Below are positions 1 through 8,404 of a stretch of DNA of 13,345 nt, piece after piece. Position numbers and translations under genes: made by a program. Each line of letters opens with the position of its first letter. Positions within the stretch are counted from its first letter, which is position 1. The notes beneath the pieces are model-generated. The model saw only the letters and a list, made by a program, of their open reading frames with translations, ran no database searches and was not told the origin of the DNA. Origin of the DNA: JBBQKP01 sp038326995 (GTDB lineage Bacteria > Planctomycetota > Phycisphaerae > Tepidisphaerales > Tepidisphaeraceae). The DNA is taken from positions 1 through 13,345 of the forward strand of contig JBBQKP010000082.1 of assembly GCA_038326995.1 (NCBI GenBank), in the 5' to 3' direction.

Positions 1-3000
1 CCCGCGACGCGGGCGAGAACGTCGGCGGTTACGCGATCAACCTCGGCACCCTCTCGGCAGGTGGCAATTACTCGATCAATTACACCGCCGCCAATCTCGC
101 GATCACGCCCAAGACGTTGACGGTGACCGCGGGTAGCAAGAGCAAGATCTACGGCGCGGTCGATCCGGTGTTGACCTACGCCGTGACTGGCCTGGAGTTC
201 AGCGATACCGCCGCCGTCGTGACGGGTGCATTGACGCGCGATGCGGGCGAAGACGTCGGCTCGTACAACATCCTCCAAGGCTCGGTCGTCAGTAACGCCA
301 ACTACACGATCAACTACGTCGGCGATCAGCTCTCCATCACGGCGCGGACGCTGGTGGTCTCGGCCGACGCCAAGAGCAAGACCTTCGGCGATGCCGACCC
401 CGCGCTGACCTTCGGCGTCACCGGCCTGCAGTTCTCCGACACGACTTCGGTGCTCACCGGCGCGTTGACGCGTGACGCGGGCGAGAACGTCGGCGTCTAT
501 GCCATAAATCAGGGCACTCTCGCTTCCAACCCCAACTACAGCATTCAGTACGTCGGGGCCGACCTCACCATCGGCCAGCGGACCTTGAACGTCGTCGCGG
601 GCGCGCAGTCCAAAATCTACGGTCAGTCCGATCCGAGCCTCACCTTCGCCGCCAGCAACTTCGCGCCGGGCGACACGGTCTCGATCTTGACCGGTGGTTT
701 GACCCGCGACGCGGGCGAGAACGTCGGCTCCTACGCGATCAACCTCGGCACGCTCAGCGCCGGCGGCAACTACTCGATCAACTACACCAGCGACTCGCTC
801 GCCATCACGCCCAAGACGCTCACGGTGACCGCGGGCGCCAAGAGCAAGATCTACGGCGCGGGCGATCCGGTGTTGACCTACGCCGTGACTGGCCTGGAGT
901 TCAGCGACACTGCCGCCGCCGTCGTCACGGGTGCATTGACGCGCGACGCCGGTGAAAACGTCGGCAGCTACAACATCCTGCAGGGCTCGGTCGTCAGTAA
1001 CGCCAACTACACGATCAACTACGTCGGCGATCAGCTCTCCATCACCGCGCGAACGCTCGTCGTGTCGGCCGACGCGAAGGGCAAGACGTTCGGCGATGCC
1101 GACCCCGCACTCACCTTCGGCGTCACGGGCCTGCAATTCAGCGACACGACTTCGGTGCTCACGGGTGATCTCGATCGCGACCAAGCCGGTACCGTTGGGG
1201 GCGAAAACGTCGGCGTCTATGCCATCCGCCAGGGGTCGCTCGCTTCCAATCCAAACTACAGCATTCAGTACGTCGGTGCTGACCTGACCATCGGCCAGCG
1301 AACACTCAACGTCGTCGCCGACGCGCAGAGCAAGGTGTATGGCCAGTCCGACCCGAGCCTCACCTTCGCCGCCAGCAACTTCGCGCCCGGCGACACGGTC
1401 TCGATCTTGACCGGTGGTTTGACCCGCGACGCGGGCGAGAACGTCGGCTCCTACGCGATCAACCTCGGCACGCTCAGTGCCGGCGGCAACTACTCGATCA
1501 ATTACACCGGCGCCAATCTCGCGATCACGCCCAAGACATTGACGGTGACCGCGGGCGCCAAGAGCAAGATCTACGGCGCGGTCGATCCTGTTCTGACCTA
1601 CGCCGTGACTGGCCTGGAGTTCAGCGACACGGCCGCCGTGGTGACGGGTGCATTGACGCGCGATGCGGGCGAAGACGTCGGCAGCTACAACATCCTCCAA
1701 GGCTCGGTCGTCAGTAACGCCAACTACACGATCAACTACGTCGGCGATCAGCTCTCCATCACCGCGCGAACGCTGGTCGTGACCGCGGACGCGAAGTCCA
1801 AGACGTTCGGCGATGCCGATCCGGCGCTGACGTTTGGCGTCACGGGCCTGCAGTTCAGCGACACGACTTCCGTGCTCACGGGTGCTATCGACAGAGACGC
1901 GGGCGAGAACGTCGGCGTCTATGCCATCAATCAGGGCACGCTCGCTTCCAACCCCAACTACAGCATTCAGTACGTCGGGGCCGACCTCACCATCGGCCAG
2001 CGGACGCTCATCATCACCGCGGACAGCAAGTCGAAAACTTACGGCCAGGCGAATCCGACTTTCACGATATCGTTCAGCGGCTTCCAGTTCGGCGACGACG
2101 CGAGCGATTTGCCCGGCTTGTCCGTCTCGACGCAAGCGACGCTGCAGACCGGCGCGGGCGTGTACGACATCGACGCGAGCGGCGCGGTCAACGCGAACTA
2201 CGCGATCAGTTACGTCGGCGGATCGCTGACGATCGGCAAGGCCGCGCTGACGATTCGTGCGGACGACAAGTCGCGCATCTATGGACAGGCGAACCCGAAT
2301 TTCACGACGACGTTCACCGGTCTGTTGCCTTGGGATGACAAGTCGGCGGTGACTGGCCTTGCCGCATCGACCGTTGCGACAGACCGCAGCAATGTCGGCA
2401 TCTACACCATCGCTCTCTCGGGCGCGACCAGCAGCAACTACGAGATCACGCTTCAGTCCGGCGATCTGACGATCGGCAAGGCCCCGCTCTCCATCAGTCC
2501 TAACGATCGCGCCCGGAGGTTTGGAGAAGAGAACCCCGTATTCGCAGCGACCTACACCGGCCTGATGAACTGGGACGATAGCGACGTTGTAACGAACCTA
2601 TCGATCGGCACGGCTGCGACTGTGCTTAGCCCCGTCGGCGCGTATGACATCATCGCTTCGGGCGGCATATCGGAGAACTACGAGATCACCTATCAGACCG
2701 GCACGCTCACGATTGCAAATGCGGTGCTCACGATCACCGCGCAGAACCAGAACCGACTGTACGGACGCAACAATCCGACACTGACCTACACGATCACAGG
2801 CTTTGAGAACGGCCAAAACGCTTCGATCGTCAGCGGACTTTCGGTGACCACGCTCGCGACGCTCACCAGCGGAATCGGCGACTATGTCATCTCGCCCGGC
2901 GGCGCGACGGCGGCGAATTACACGATTGATTTCGTTCCTGGCAATCTGAACATCGCGCCTGCCCCGCTGACGGTGACTGCTGATGGAAAGTCGAGGGTGT

Positions 3001-4580
3001 ACGGACAGAATAACCCGACGTTTACCGCGACGATCGACGGCCTGAGGAACGGCGACACCTTGCCGGTGACGTTCACGACCGCGGCGACGGCATTCAGCGA
3101 CGTGGGCGTCTATGGCATCGCTGCGACCAGCGCGGGCGATCCGAACTACGTTGTAACGTACGTGCCGGGGCAGCTTGAGATCACCAGGGCTCCGCTGACA
3201 ATTCGCGCCGACAACAAGACCAAAGTGTACGGCGAGGTGTTGCCAGCGTTCACGTCGACCATCACGGGGCTGATGAACTGGGACGCCGAGTCAGTCATCA
3301 GCGGCCTGACTCTTTCGACCAGCGCAACAAGCGCGAGCAACGTCGGCACGTATGTCATCAACGCGGCCGGTGCGGTTGCGACGAACTACGACATCACCTT
3401 CGTGCCGGGCGCTCTGGATGTGACGCGAGCGCCGCTGACGATTCGCGCGGATGACAAGAGCAAGCTGTACGGGCAGGTCGTGCCATTGCTGACGGCGAGT
3501 TTCACGGGTCTGGTCAACGGCGACGCGATGAGCGTGGTGACCGGGCTATTGATCTCCACGACAGCGTCAGAGTCGAGCAACGTCGGACTTTATGCGATCA
3601 ACGCAACGGGCGGCGAAGCGCAGAACTACACGATCACTTATTTGCCGGGTGCGATTGAAATCGACCCTACTCCTCTTGTGATCACGGCGCTGGATTCGAC
3701 GCGGATTCAAGGCCAGGGCAATCCGAATTTTGAGTTCAGCGTGGACGGTCTGGTGCTGGGCCAGACGTCTGGCGATCTCTCGCCCGTGACATTTGCGACA
3801 AGTGCGAACCGCTCATCGCGGCCTGGCAACTTCGTGGTTTCGCCGAACGGCGGTATCAATCCGAACTATGCGGTGAGCTATGTCGCGGGCAGTTTAATTG
3901 TGACGCCGGCGGACGACATCGTGCCGATTAATCCGGTCGATACGGGCGGTGGCAATGGCGGTCAGAATAATGGCGGCGGCAATGTAGGCGGAGTCGACAA
4001 CGGCGGAACGGACGGGTCTGAGGGCGGCGTCGTGCAGCCGACGCTTCCCCCTTTCTCGAAAGCTTCGGGTAATTTTTCAGCCATTGAGAGGCTCCTGGGC
4101 GCAATGGGTGTATCGAACACACCGGCCGCAGTAGATCAAATGATTCAGGTCGTGCCGACGAGACCGTCCGACGCAATCACGAGCCGAATTCGTGCGACAA
4201 ACAAGCCGATGCGGATCGAGCGTGCCCAGGACGTTCAAATTAACGCGACCGATGTTGAGACGCAGAGCGGCTTGCCTTCGGGCATGAAGCTGACGGCGGG
4301 TTCGGCGACGGCGGTGGGCGGGTTCGTCGCGGCAGTTGTGGCGGCATGGATTCTGCGCGGTGGCGCGTTGCTGGCTTCGCTCATGACATCGCTGCCCACG
4401 TGGAAGCTGATTGATCCGGTCGTAGTGTTACCGGTCGGTGCAGCCGCAAAACGACGCATCCGAAGATGGTGGCCGTTCTCGAAGAAACCAGAAATCTACG
4501 TCCCAGAACCTTCGGCCGAGAAGATGTTCACGAAAAACGACGATGACCAAGATGCAGGACCGACTCGAAAGGCCGCGTAA
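1..4580 (+). CDS. Giant MBG/YDG-repeat exoprotein (probable TPS adhesin), 5'-truncated by window edge
   Basis: The frame is open from base 3 without any stop to TAA at 4578-4580, so the gene starts upstream and only its last ~1525 codons are here. It encodes 16 complete and one partial ~78-residue repeats with the MBG/YDG pattern: an SK-x-YG-x-x-(D/N)P motif, then TF/TY strands, a G-D or W-D turn, NVG-x-Y and NY-x-I-x-Y-x-x-(G/A)-x-L. Repeats end near 3906. A Gly/Asn-rich linker follows (about 3946-4035), then ~85 polar residues, a hydrophobic segment (about 4305-4385) containing WILRGGALLASL, and a basic stretch AKRRIRRWWPFSKK (about 4446-4487). MBG repeats are common in filamentous-haemagglutinin-like exoproteins, and a TpsB gene lies at 9434-11284, so export by two-partner secretion is inferred. 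The N-terminal TPS domain that would prove this lies outside the window. A hydrophobic, basic-tailed C-terminus is unusual for a TpsA. No enzymatic domain is visible. Confidence 0.85.
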   Translation, partial: RDAGENVGGYAINLGTLSAGGNYSINYTAANLAITPKTLTVTAGSKSKIYGAVDPVLTYAVTGLEFSDTAAVVTGALTRDAGEDVGSYNILQGSVVSNANYTINYVGDQLSITARTLVVSADAKSKTFGDADPALTFGVTGLQFSDTTSVLTGALTRDAGENVGVYAINQGTLASNPNYSIQYVGADLTIGQRTLNVVAGAQSKIYGQSDPSLTFAASNFAPGDTVSILTGGLTRDAGENVGSYAINLGTLSAGGNYSINYTSDSLAITPKTLTVTAGAKSKIYGAGDPVLTYAVTGLEFSDTAAAVVTGALTRDAGENVGSYNILQGSVVSNANYTINYVGDQLSITARTLVVSADAKGKTFGDADPALTFGVTGLQFSDTTSVLTGDLDRDQAGTVGGENVGVYAIRQGSLASNPNYSIQYVGADLTIGQRTLNVVADAQSKVYGQSDPSLTFAASNFAPGDTVSILTGGLTRDAGENVGSYAINLGTLSAGGNYSINYTGANLAITPKTLTVTAGAKSKIYGAVDPVLTYAVTGLEFSDTAAVVTGALTRDAGEDVGSYNILQGSVVSNANYTINYVGDQLSITARTLVVTADAKSKTFGDADPALTFGVTGLQFSDTTSVLTGAIDRDAGENVGVYAINQGTLASNPNYSIQYVGADLTIGQRTLIITADSKSKTYGQANPTFTISFSGFQFGDDASDLPGLSVSTQATLQTGAGVYDIDASGAVNANYAISYVGGSLTIGKAALTIRADDKSRIYGQANPNFTTTFTGLLPWDDKSAVTGLAASTVATDRSNVGIYTIALSGATSSNYEITLQSGDLTIGKAPLSISPNDRARRFGEENPVFAATYTGLMNWDDSDVVTNLSIGTAATVLSPVGAYDIIASGGISENYEITYQTGTLTIANAVLTITAQNQNRLYGRNNPTLTYTITGFENGQNASIVSGLSVTTLATLTSGIGDYVISPGGATAANYTIDFVPGNLNIAPAPLTVTADGKSRVYGQNNPTFTATIDGLRNGDTLPVTFTTAATAFSDVGVYGIAATSAGDPNYVVTYVPGQLEITRAPLTIRADNKTKVYGEVLPAFTSTITGLMNWDAESVISGLTLSTSATSASNVGTYVINAAGAVATNYDITFVPGALDVTRAPLTIRADDKSKLYGQVVPLLTASFTGLVNGDAMSVVTGLLISTTASESSNVGLYAINATGGEAQNYTITYLPGAIEIDPTPLVITALDSTRIQGQGNPNFEFSVDGLVLGQTSGDLSPVTFATSANRSSRPGNFVVSPNGGINPNYAVSYVAGSLIVTPADDIVPINPVDTGGGNGGQNNGGGNVGGVDNGGTDGSEGGVVQPTLPPFSKASGNFSAIERLLGAMGVSNTPAAVDQMIQVVPTRPSDAITSRIRATNKPMRIERAQDVQINATDVETQSGLPSGMKLTAGSATAVGGFVAAVVAAWILRGGALLASLMTSLPTWKLIDPVVVLPVGAAAKRRIRRWWPFSKKPEIYVPEPSAEKMFTKNDDDQDAGPTRKAA
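111..2003 (+). repeat. Higher-order A-B-C tandem repeat within the exoprotein gene
   Basis: Three MBG subtypes alternate in fixed order: A (SKIYGA-x-DPVLTYAVTG), B (KTFGDADPALTFGVTG) and C (YGQSDPSLTFAASNF). The trimer begins at 111 and 813 (702 bp, 234 codons) and at 813 and 1533 (720 bp), then A-B runs to 2003 without its C. The tail of another C lies at 3-110. The 18-bp difference comes from one extra Ala in the second A unit and five extra residues in the second B unit (RDQAGTVGGENVG, about 1177-1212). Copies are almost identical at nucleotide level: a 62-nt run ending in the late part of the unit is shared by all three A units, and an 89-nt run by the two complete C units. This indicates recent duplication or gene conversion of the whole trimer. 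Confidence 0.93.
2004..3906 (+). repeat. Eight diverged MBG repeats, C-terminal half of the array
   Basis: Eight further MBG-type units follow the homogenised block. They open near 2004 (TLIITADSKSKTYGQANP), 2242, 2482, 2722, 2962, 3190, 3430 and 3670. They share the unit skeleton (K/R-x-YGQ-x-NP-x-FT...G...VG-x-Y-x-I...NY-x-I) but differ strongly from each other in sequence and codons. Their consensus looks like the classical MBG_2 form, whereas the upstream A/B/C units look like the YDG form. The last unit has lost the tyrosine of the YG motif (IQGQGNPNFEF). The contrast suggests an older, stable membrane-proximal stalk and a younger, expanding distal part. Boundaries are approximate. Confidence 0.85.
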
Positions 4581-7137
4581 GCCCGTTCAAAAACAGGCGA
4601 TCATCTGTCGGTCAGTCGTCGGTCAGGCGTCGGTTAGTCGTCGGTCAGGCGTCGCAGTTCAAAACATTCATTCAACCTCTGGCATCACTTTGTCCCAGGC
4701 CTCCAATAGTTCCATCAGCAATGCCGCCCGCATCAGCATCGGGCTGACGCTGCTGACGCTCGTCATCTTTTGTGGCGCGCAGTGGCTCGGGCTGATTCAG
4801 TCGGGCGAGCAAGCTCGTTTGAAAGAGCGCCTGCGTGTGTCGGAGACGATGGCGGTTCAGCTTTCGGACCTCGTGCAGCGAGGCGATGCGGATGGGATCA
4901 AGAACGTCGCGAGTCAGTTGCTCGGACACGTTCAGGGTCTCCAAAGCATCGGCATTCGACACCTCGCCGATACGCAGGCGGGCGCGACTCTCTTATTCGC
5001 TTCGGCAGATCATCCGCCCGACTGGTCCACCAAGAAGGACAAAGCACGCAAGCACGTCGAAGTGCCGATCTACGACGGCCAGACGTTATGGGGCAGGCTC
5101 GAGATCGTCTGGACCTCCGACATTCGTCGAGGGGTTTTTCAGCTTCCGGATATTGTCGGACTGGCGATCTTCGTTTCGATGTCGTCGCTTTTCTGTTTCA
5201 TCATTTACATGCGGCGAACGCTGCGCGCGGTCGACCCGAGTGCGGTCGTGCCCGAGCGAGTTCGGTCGATGCTCGACACGCTGACGGAGAGCGCGGTGCT
5301 GATCGACAACGGGGGTCAGATTGTGCTGGCGAATCTGGCATTTGGAAACTTGGTGGGCGAGCAGAACGCTGGAAAACTTACAGGAAAGCTGCTTTCGAAC
5401 TACGAATGGAAGGATGCCTCGGGCAACCGTCCCGACCCGATGCCCTGGATGCTGACTGCAAAGGGCGAGACACAGCGTGGGCTTCGCTTGCAATTTGGAG
5501 ATGGCGAGAATCCGCGTGTGCTTGTGGTGAATGCGACTCCGATCCAGGGTGAGAACAAGAGCGTTCGCGGCGCGTTGGTCACGCTGAACGATGTGACGGC
5601 GATTCAATCGAAGAATGACGAACTCGAACTGACGGTGCGGCAACTCCACGACGCGCAGGAGCGCGTTAAGAAGCAGAACGAAGAATTGCAATGGCTTGCG
5701 ACGCGTGACGGCCTGACTGGCTGCTTGAATCGCCGCGCGTTTCAGGAACAGCTCAAGACGCTTTATGAGCTCGCACGGCGGTACGATCAGCCACTGAGCG
5801 TCGTGATGTTCGACATCGATCACTTCAAATCGATTAACGACCAGCACGGCCATTCCAAAGGGGATGACGTCCTTCGTGAGATCGCCAAGCGACTTCAGGC
5901 ATCGGTGCGATCGAGCGATGTCGTGTGTCGATACGGCGGTGAGGAATTCAGCCTGCTGCTTCCAAAGACCGACACGGCCGGGGCGATAAGCGTTGCGGAA
6001 ACAGTCCGCAAGGCCGTGGCCGCCGAGCTACTCGCGGGTTTGAAAGTCACCGCTAGTCTTGGCGTTTCCACGACCACACTGTGCTCGGAAACTGACACCG
6101 AACACGTGCTGCTGAATCAGGCGGATGAGGCGCTATATCTCAGCAAGCATGAGGGCCGAAACCGCGTGAGCAACTTCACGCAGGTTGTTACGCCCGGGCA
6201 GCTTCCAAAGAAAAGGAAACAGGAGGTCGCGACTGTTCCACACGAGGTGGTCCCCGACGCCTTCTCCATTTCGGCCTCTGGCAAACCCAACACGACCCAA
6301 CTTGAAGCAGCCGCGAACGAAGCAATTGGTTCCGACGCGGCCGCCAATGCGACTCTTGCGAATGAGATCATTCCCGCCAGCACGATTGCAGCGTTGACGA
6401 GCGCGCTGGCATATCGCGACGCACCGACCGCCGCGCACTCTCGCCGCATCGCGCAATACTGCGTCGCCGCCTTGCAGGATGTCGTGTCGATTCGCGACGC
6501 TTGCATAATGGAGGCGGCGGCCCTGCTTCATGATATTGGAAAGATCGGCGTCCCCGACGCGATATTGCTGAAGCCAGGCGAGCTCACCGACGACGAGTGG
6601 CTCGTCATGGAACAGCACGACCGCATCGGCACTGAAATCATCAACTCCGCGTTCGAATGCGGCGAGCTCACGGCGATCGTCCAAAATCATCACGCCTATT
6701 TCGATGGCACCGACGAATCGTTCGGCGAAACGAAATACCTCCGCATTCCGCTTCGCGCCAGGCTTCTTTCCATCGCCGACGCGTATGACGCCATGACCAG
6801 CGACCGTCCCTACCGCAAAGCACTTTCCACGGAGTTCGCGTTCAAGGAACTGCGCAAGTGCGCGGGAAAACAATTCGACCCGAATCTGGTCGAGCTGCTG
6901 ATTCGCGCCATCGACCCCGCCGCGGCGATCAATTTCGATCTCGAAACGACCCAACTTTACGTCGAGCGCGGCATCTTCGCCGAGCGAATTAGCGACGCTC
7001 TGGCCAATTCGAATCGAATGGCATTGTCCGAATTATTGATACCCATTCCCGATGGCATTGAGCTGATCGACCACGCACGAAACGAGTTGGCAAAGCTGGT
7101 CGAATCGCAGGCATCGCACATCAAGCGCGCGGCGTGA
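4543..7137 (+). CDS. Membrane-bound PAS-GGDEF-HD-GYP cyclic-di-GMP signalling protein
   Basis: Predicted 864 residues from ATG 4543. Order: basic N-tail; TM1 (~62-86); ~115-residue periplasmic sensor of unknown fold; TM2 (~204-223); PAS-like domain (~237-355); short coiled coil; GGDEF domain (~385-550); linker; HD-GYP domain (~615-790); C-terminal tail. The GGDEF half looks active: RDGLTGCLNRRAF, FDIDHFKSIND, GGEEF at 465-469, and an inhibitory I-site RSSD five residues before it. The HD half keeps HDIGK (H663-D664), the HH pair (716-717) and ADAYDA, but HHE-x-x-DGSGYP is degraded to HHAYFDGTDESFG. It could therefore make c-di-GMP while its phosphodiesterase half is altered. The start is uncertain: ATG 4543 overlaps the exoprotein gene by 38 nt. 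GTG 4438 would lengthen the overlap, and TTG 4690 would give a compact N-terminus just before TM1. None has a clear Shine-Dalgarno site. The overlap suggests co-expression with the adhesin. Confidence 0.9.
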   Translation: MTKMQDRLERPRKPVQKQAIICRSVVGQASVSRRSGVAVQNIHSTSGITLSQASNSSISNAARISIGLTLLTLVIFCGAQWLGLIQSGEQARLKERLRVSETMAVQLSDLVQRGDADGIKNVASQLLGHVQGLQSIGIRHLADTQAGATLLFASADHPPDWSTKKDKARKHVEVPIYDGQTLWGRLEIVWTSDIRRGVFQLPDIVGLAIFVSMSSLFCFIIYMRRTLRAVDPSAVVPERVRSMLDTLTESAVLIDNGGQIVLANLAFGNLVGEQNAGKLTGKLLSNYEWKDASGNRPDPMPWMLTAKGETQRGLRLQFGDGENPRVLVVNATPIQGENKSVRGALVTLNDVTAIQSKNDELELTVRQLHDAQERVKKQNEELQWLATRDGLTGCLNRRAFQEQLKTLYELARRYDQPLSVVMFDIDHFKSINDQHGHSKGDDVLREIAKRLQASVRSSDVVCRYGGEEFSLLLPKTDTAGAISVAETVRKAVAAELLAGLKVTASLGVSTTTLCSETDTEHVLLNQADEALYLSKHEGRNRVSNFTQVVTPGQLPKKRKQEVATVPHEVVPDAFSISASGKPNTTQLEAAANEAIGSDAAANATLANEIIPASTIAALTSALAYRDAPTAAHSRRIAQYCVAALQDVVSIRDACIMEAAALLHDIGKIGVPDAILLKPGELTDDEWLVMEQHDRIGTEIINSAFECGELTAIVQNHHAYFDGTDESFGETKYLRIPLRARLLSIADAYDAMTSDRPYRKALSTEFAFKELRKCAGKQFDPNLVELLIRAIDPAAAINFDLETTQLYVERGIFAERISDALANSNRMALSELLIPIPDGIELIDHARNELAKLVESQASHIKRAA
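4605..4657 (+). repeat. 11-bp tandem repeat (4.8 copies) at the exoprotein/c-di-GMP gene junction
   Basis: Four 11-bp units plus a partial fifth run end to end, starting 25 nt after the exoprotein stop. The units are CTGTCGGTCAG, TCGTCGGTCAG, GCGTCGGTTAG and TCGTCGGTCAG, then GCGTCGCAG. The unit is not a multiple of three, so the encoded peptide is not repetitive, which argues the selection or slippage acts on DNA. The period is close to one helical turn, placing GGTCAG on the same face each time. If translation of the downstream gene starts at 4543 the array is coding; if it starts at TTG 4690 the array lies in the leader. Confidence 0.75.
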
Positions 7138-7150
7138 TGGGCTATAAACT

Positions 7151-7165
7151 GAGAGTTGCACTCTC
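7151..7165. repeat. Small perfect hairpin after the GGDEF/HD gene
   Basis: GAGAGT-TGC-ACTCTC forms a 6-bp stem with a 3-nt loop, 13 nt after the stop codon. There is no T-run behind it, so it is at best a weak terminator or an mRNA 3'-end structure. Confidence 0.35.
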
Positions 7166-7168
7166 TAA

Positions 7169-7197
7169 TTGCCGTGCGACGAACTCAACTATATTAT
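7169..7197 (+). promoter_or_regulatory. Candidate sigma70-type promoter for the 7313-9148 gene pair
   Basis: TTGCCG (7169-7174) and TATTAT (7192-7197) are separated by 17 bp and match the -35/-10 consensus at 4/6 and 5/6 positions. They lie in an AT-rich stretch unlike the flanking coding DNA. Transcription would start near 7204 and leave a ~110-nt leader before ATG 7313. This is a motif match only. Confidence 0.33.
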
Positions 7198-7312
7198 ATT
7201 TCCAGACCGTCATCCGAAAACAATACAGTTTTGTCTAGCAGTATCCGAAACGATCGAACAACCTGCGATTTTGACGGCCACCTGAAAAGTTAGCTAATAG
7301 GAGAATGAAATC

Positions 7313-8383
7313 ATGAGACAGCGTTCAATATTAATTGGGCTCGCGTGTGTCTTCGTTTCTTCCGTTTTATCGCAAGTTGCTTACGCGGACCAGGACGCGA
7401 ATTTACGGCTGACCGACTGGCAGTCGTCTGATCAAATCGAGCTGCGGAGACAATTCGAGTCGTGGCAAGGTGGAGTTGTTGTGGGAGCCCAGCCGAACGG
7501 AAAGGAAACGGCTGCGCAGTTGATCACCAAGTGCTGGGCGATTGCCTACGACGATCGCGAAAAAGAAAGAAAATTTGATCTTCCGCCAGAGCTGGCTGAG
7601 ATGCTTCTGAATGCACTTGCGACGCAAGCACCAGACCCAACTGCAGTATCACTGCCTATCTACGAATCCATGATGATTGGCAGAGACTATCATGACGTCG
7701 AAAAGCGAGTTCTTCCTGGGACTCATATGAGCAGAGCGTATTTAGCACATTGGTTGATGAGACGCGCGCGCGAGTCGGCAAAAGCTCAGACCTTAATCCG
7801 CGTTCGCGACGCGCGGGCATCGCTGAATTACGCATTGTGCGACCAGTTTTCTCAAGGTGCCCTCTTCATGCTGCTCAATCTAAAGAGACAGCCTATTCAA
7901 GACGTTCACGTTTTGCTCGGGATCACTGCGGAACAGGCCGCGGAGTTTTTAAGGCCACTTCAGAATATGCAGGATGCCAGTCAACGCGCCGGCAAAACGA
8001 TCGCGCCGCTCGCAAGAGCCAGCGACGATCTGATTCGCTCGGCAAATGCGAAAGAGTATCAGCGCACAAAACTAGATAAGTTTGTGTTGAACTTGCGAAC
8101 AGGTCTTTTAGACGAATCGAAAGTCTTGCTATTGGATCTCGGCTTCATGCAGATCGAAGAGCTGTATCGCGTGAGATCGACGTTGGAGAACCATCAGTTG
8201 CAGGATGACCGAGCCGTTCTCGCCAAGGCCGTCGATGAAATCAAAAAGGAATTGGACAACAAGCTCATTCACCGATGGCTGGACCAGGCAATGTCCGTTC
8301 CCGCTAAAGATTTTCAGGGTTCGGGCATCAACGTCGTCACTGACCCCAATCACCCTTCTCTAAAGGGTCAGCCGCCTCAGTAA
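7313..8383 (+). CDS. Secreted protein of unknown function, 356 aa
   Basis: I do not recognise a family. The ATG at 7313 is preceded by AGGAGA (7299-7304) at 8-nt spacing, which fixes the start. The N-terminus is a good Sec signal peptide: MRQR, a hydrophobic core to about residue 22, and an AYA cleavage site at 23-25. It leaves a mature protein of ~331 residues. The Cys at 12 does not fit a lipobox (GLA before it), so a lipoprotein is unlikely. The mature part is mostly charged and apparently alpha-helical, with a long helical C-terminal third (about 250-330) and a polar tail rich in Pro, Gly and Ser. There is no transmembrane segment and no obvious catalytic motif. It is probably periplasmic or exported. 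A pseudopilin gene follows after 21 nt, so the two are likely cotranscribed and may act together. It is less GC-rich than its neighbours. Confidence 0.8.
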   Translation: MRQRSILIGLACVFVSSVLSQVAYADQDANLRLTDWQSSDQIELRRQFESWQGGVVVGAQPNGKETAAQLITKCWAIAYDDREKERKFDLPPELAEMLLNALATQAPDPTAVSLPIYESMMIGRDYHDVEKRVLPGTHMSRAYLAHWLMRRARESAKAQTLIRVRDARASLNYALCDQFSQGALFMLLNLKRQPIQDVHVLLGITAEQAAEFLRPLQNMQDASQRAGKTIAPLARASDDLIRSANAKEYQRTKLDKFVLNLRTGLLDESKVLLLDLGFMQIEELYRVRSTLENHQLQDDRAVLAKAVDEIKKELDNKLIHRWLDQAMSVPAKDFQGSGINVVTDPNHPSLKGQPPQ

Positions 8384-8404
8384 CTTGTAGACAGGAGGTT
8401 CTCG

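Noticed and set aside
952..1287. Overlapping open frame inside the exoprotein repeats (also 1834-2229)
   Set aside because: It is a frame shadow of the GC-rich repeat array, with arginine/serine/threonine-heavy composition and no ribosome site.
1..2003. CRISPR-like regular repeats
   Set aside because: The repeat unit is ~234 bp, fully coding and in frame, with no spacers; these are protein domains.
5086..5853. Long minus-strand frames opposite the GGDEF/HD gene (also 6133-6954)
   Set aside because: They lie entirely antisense to a well-supported gene, have no domain signal, and are typical of GC-rich DNA.
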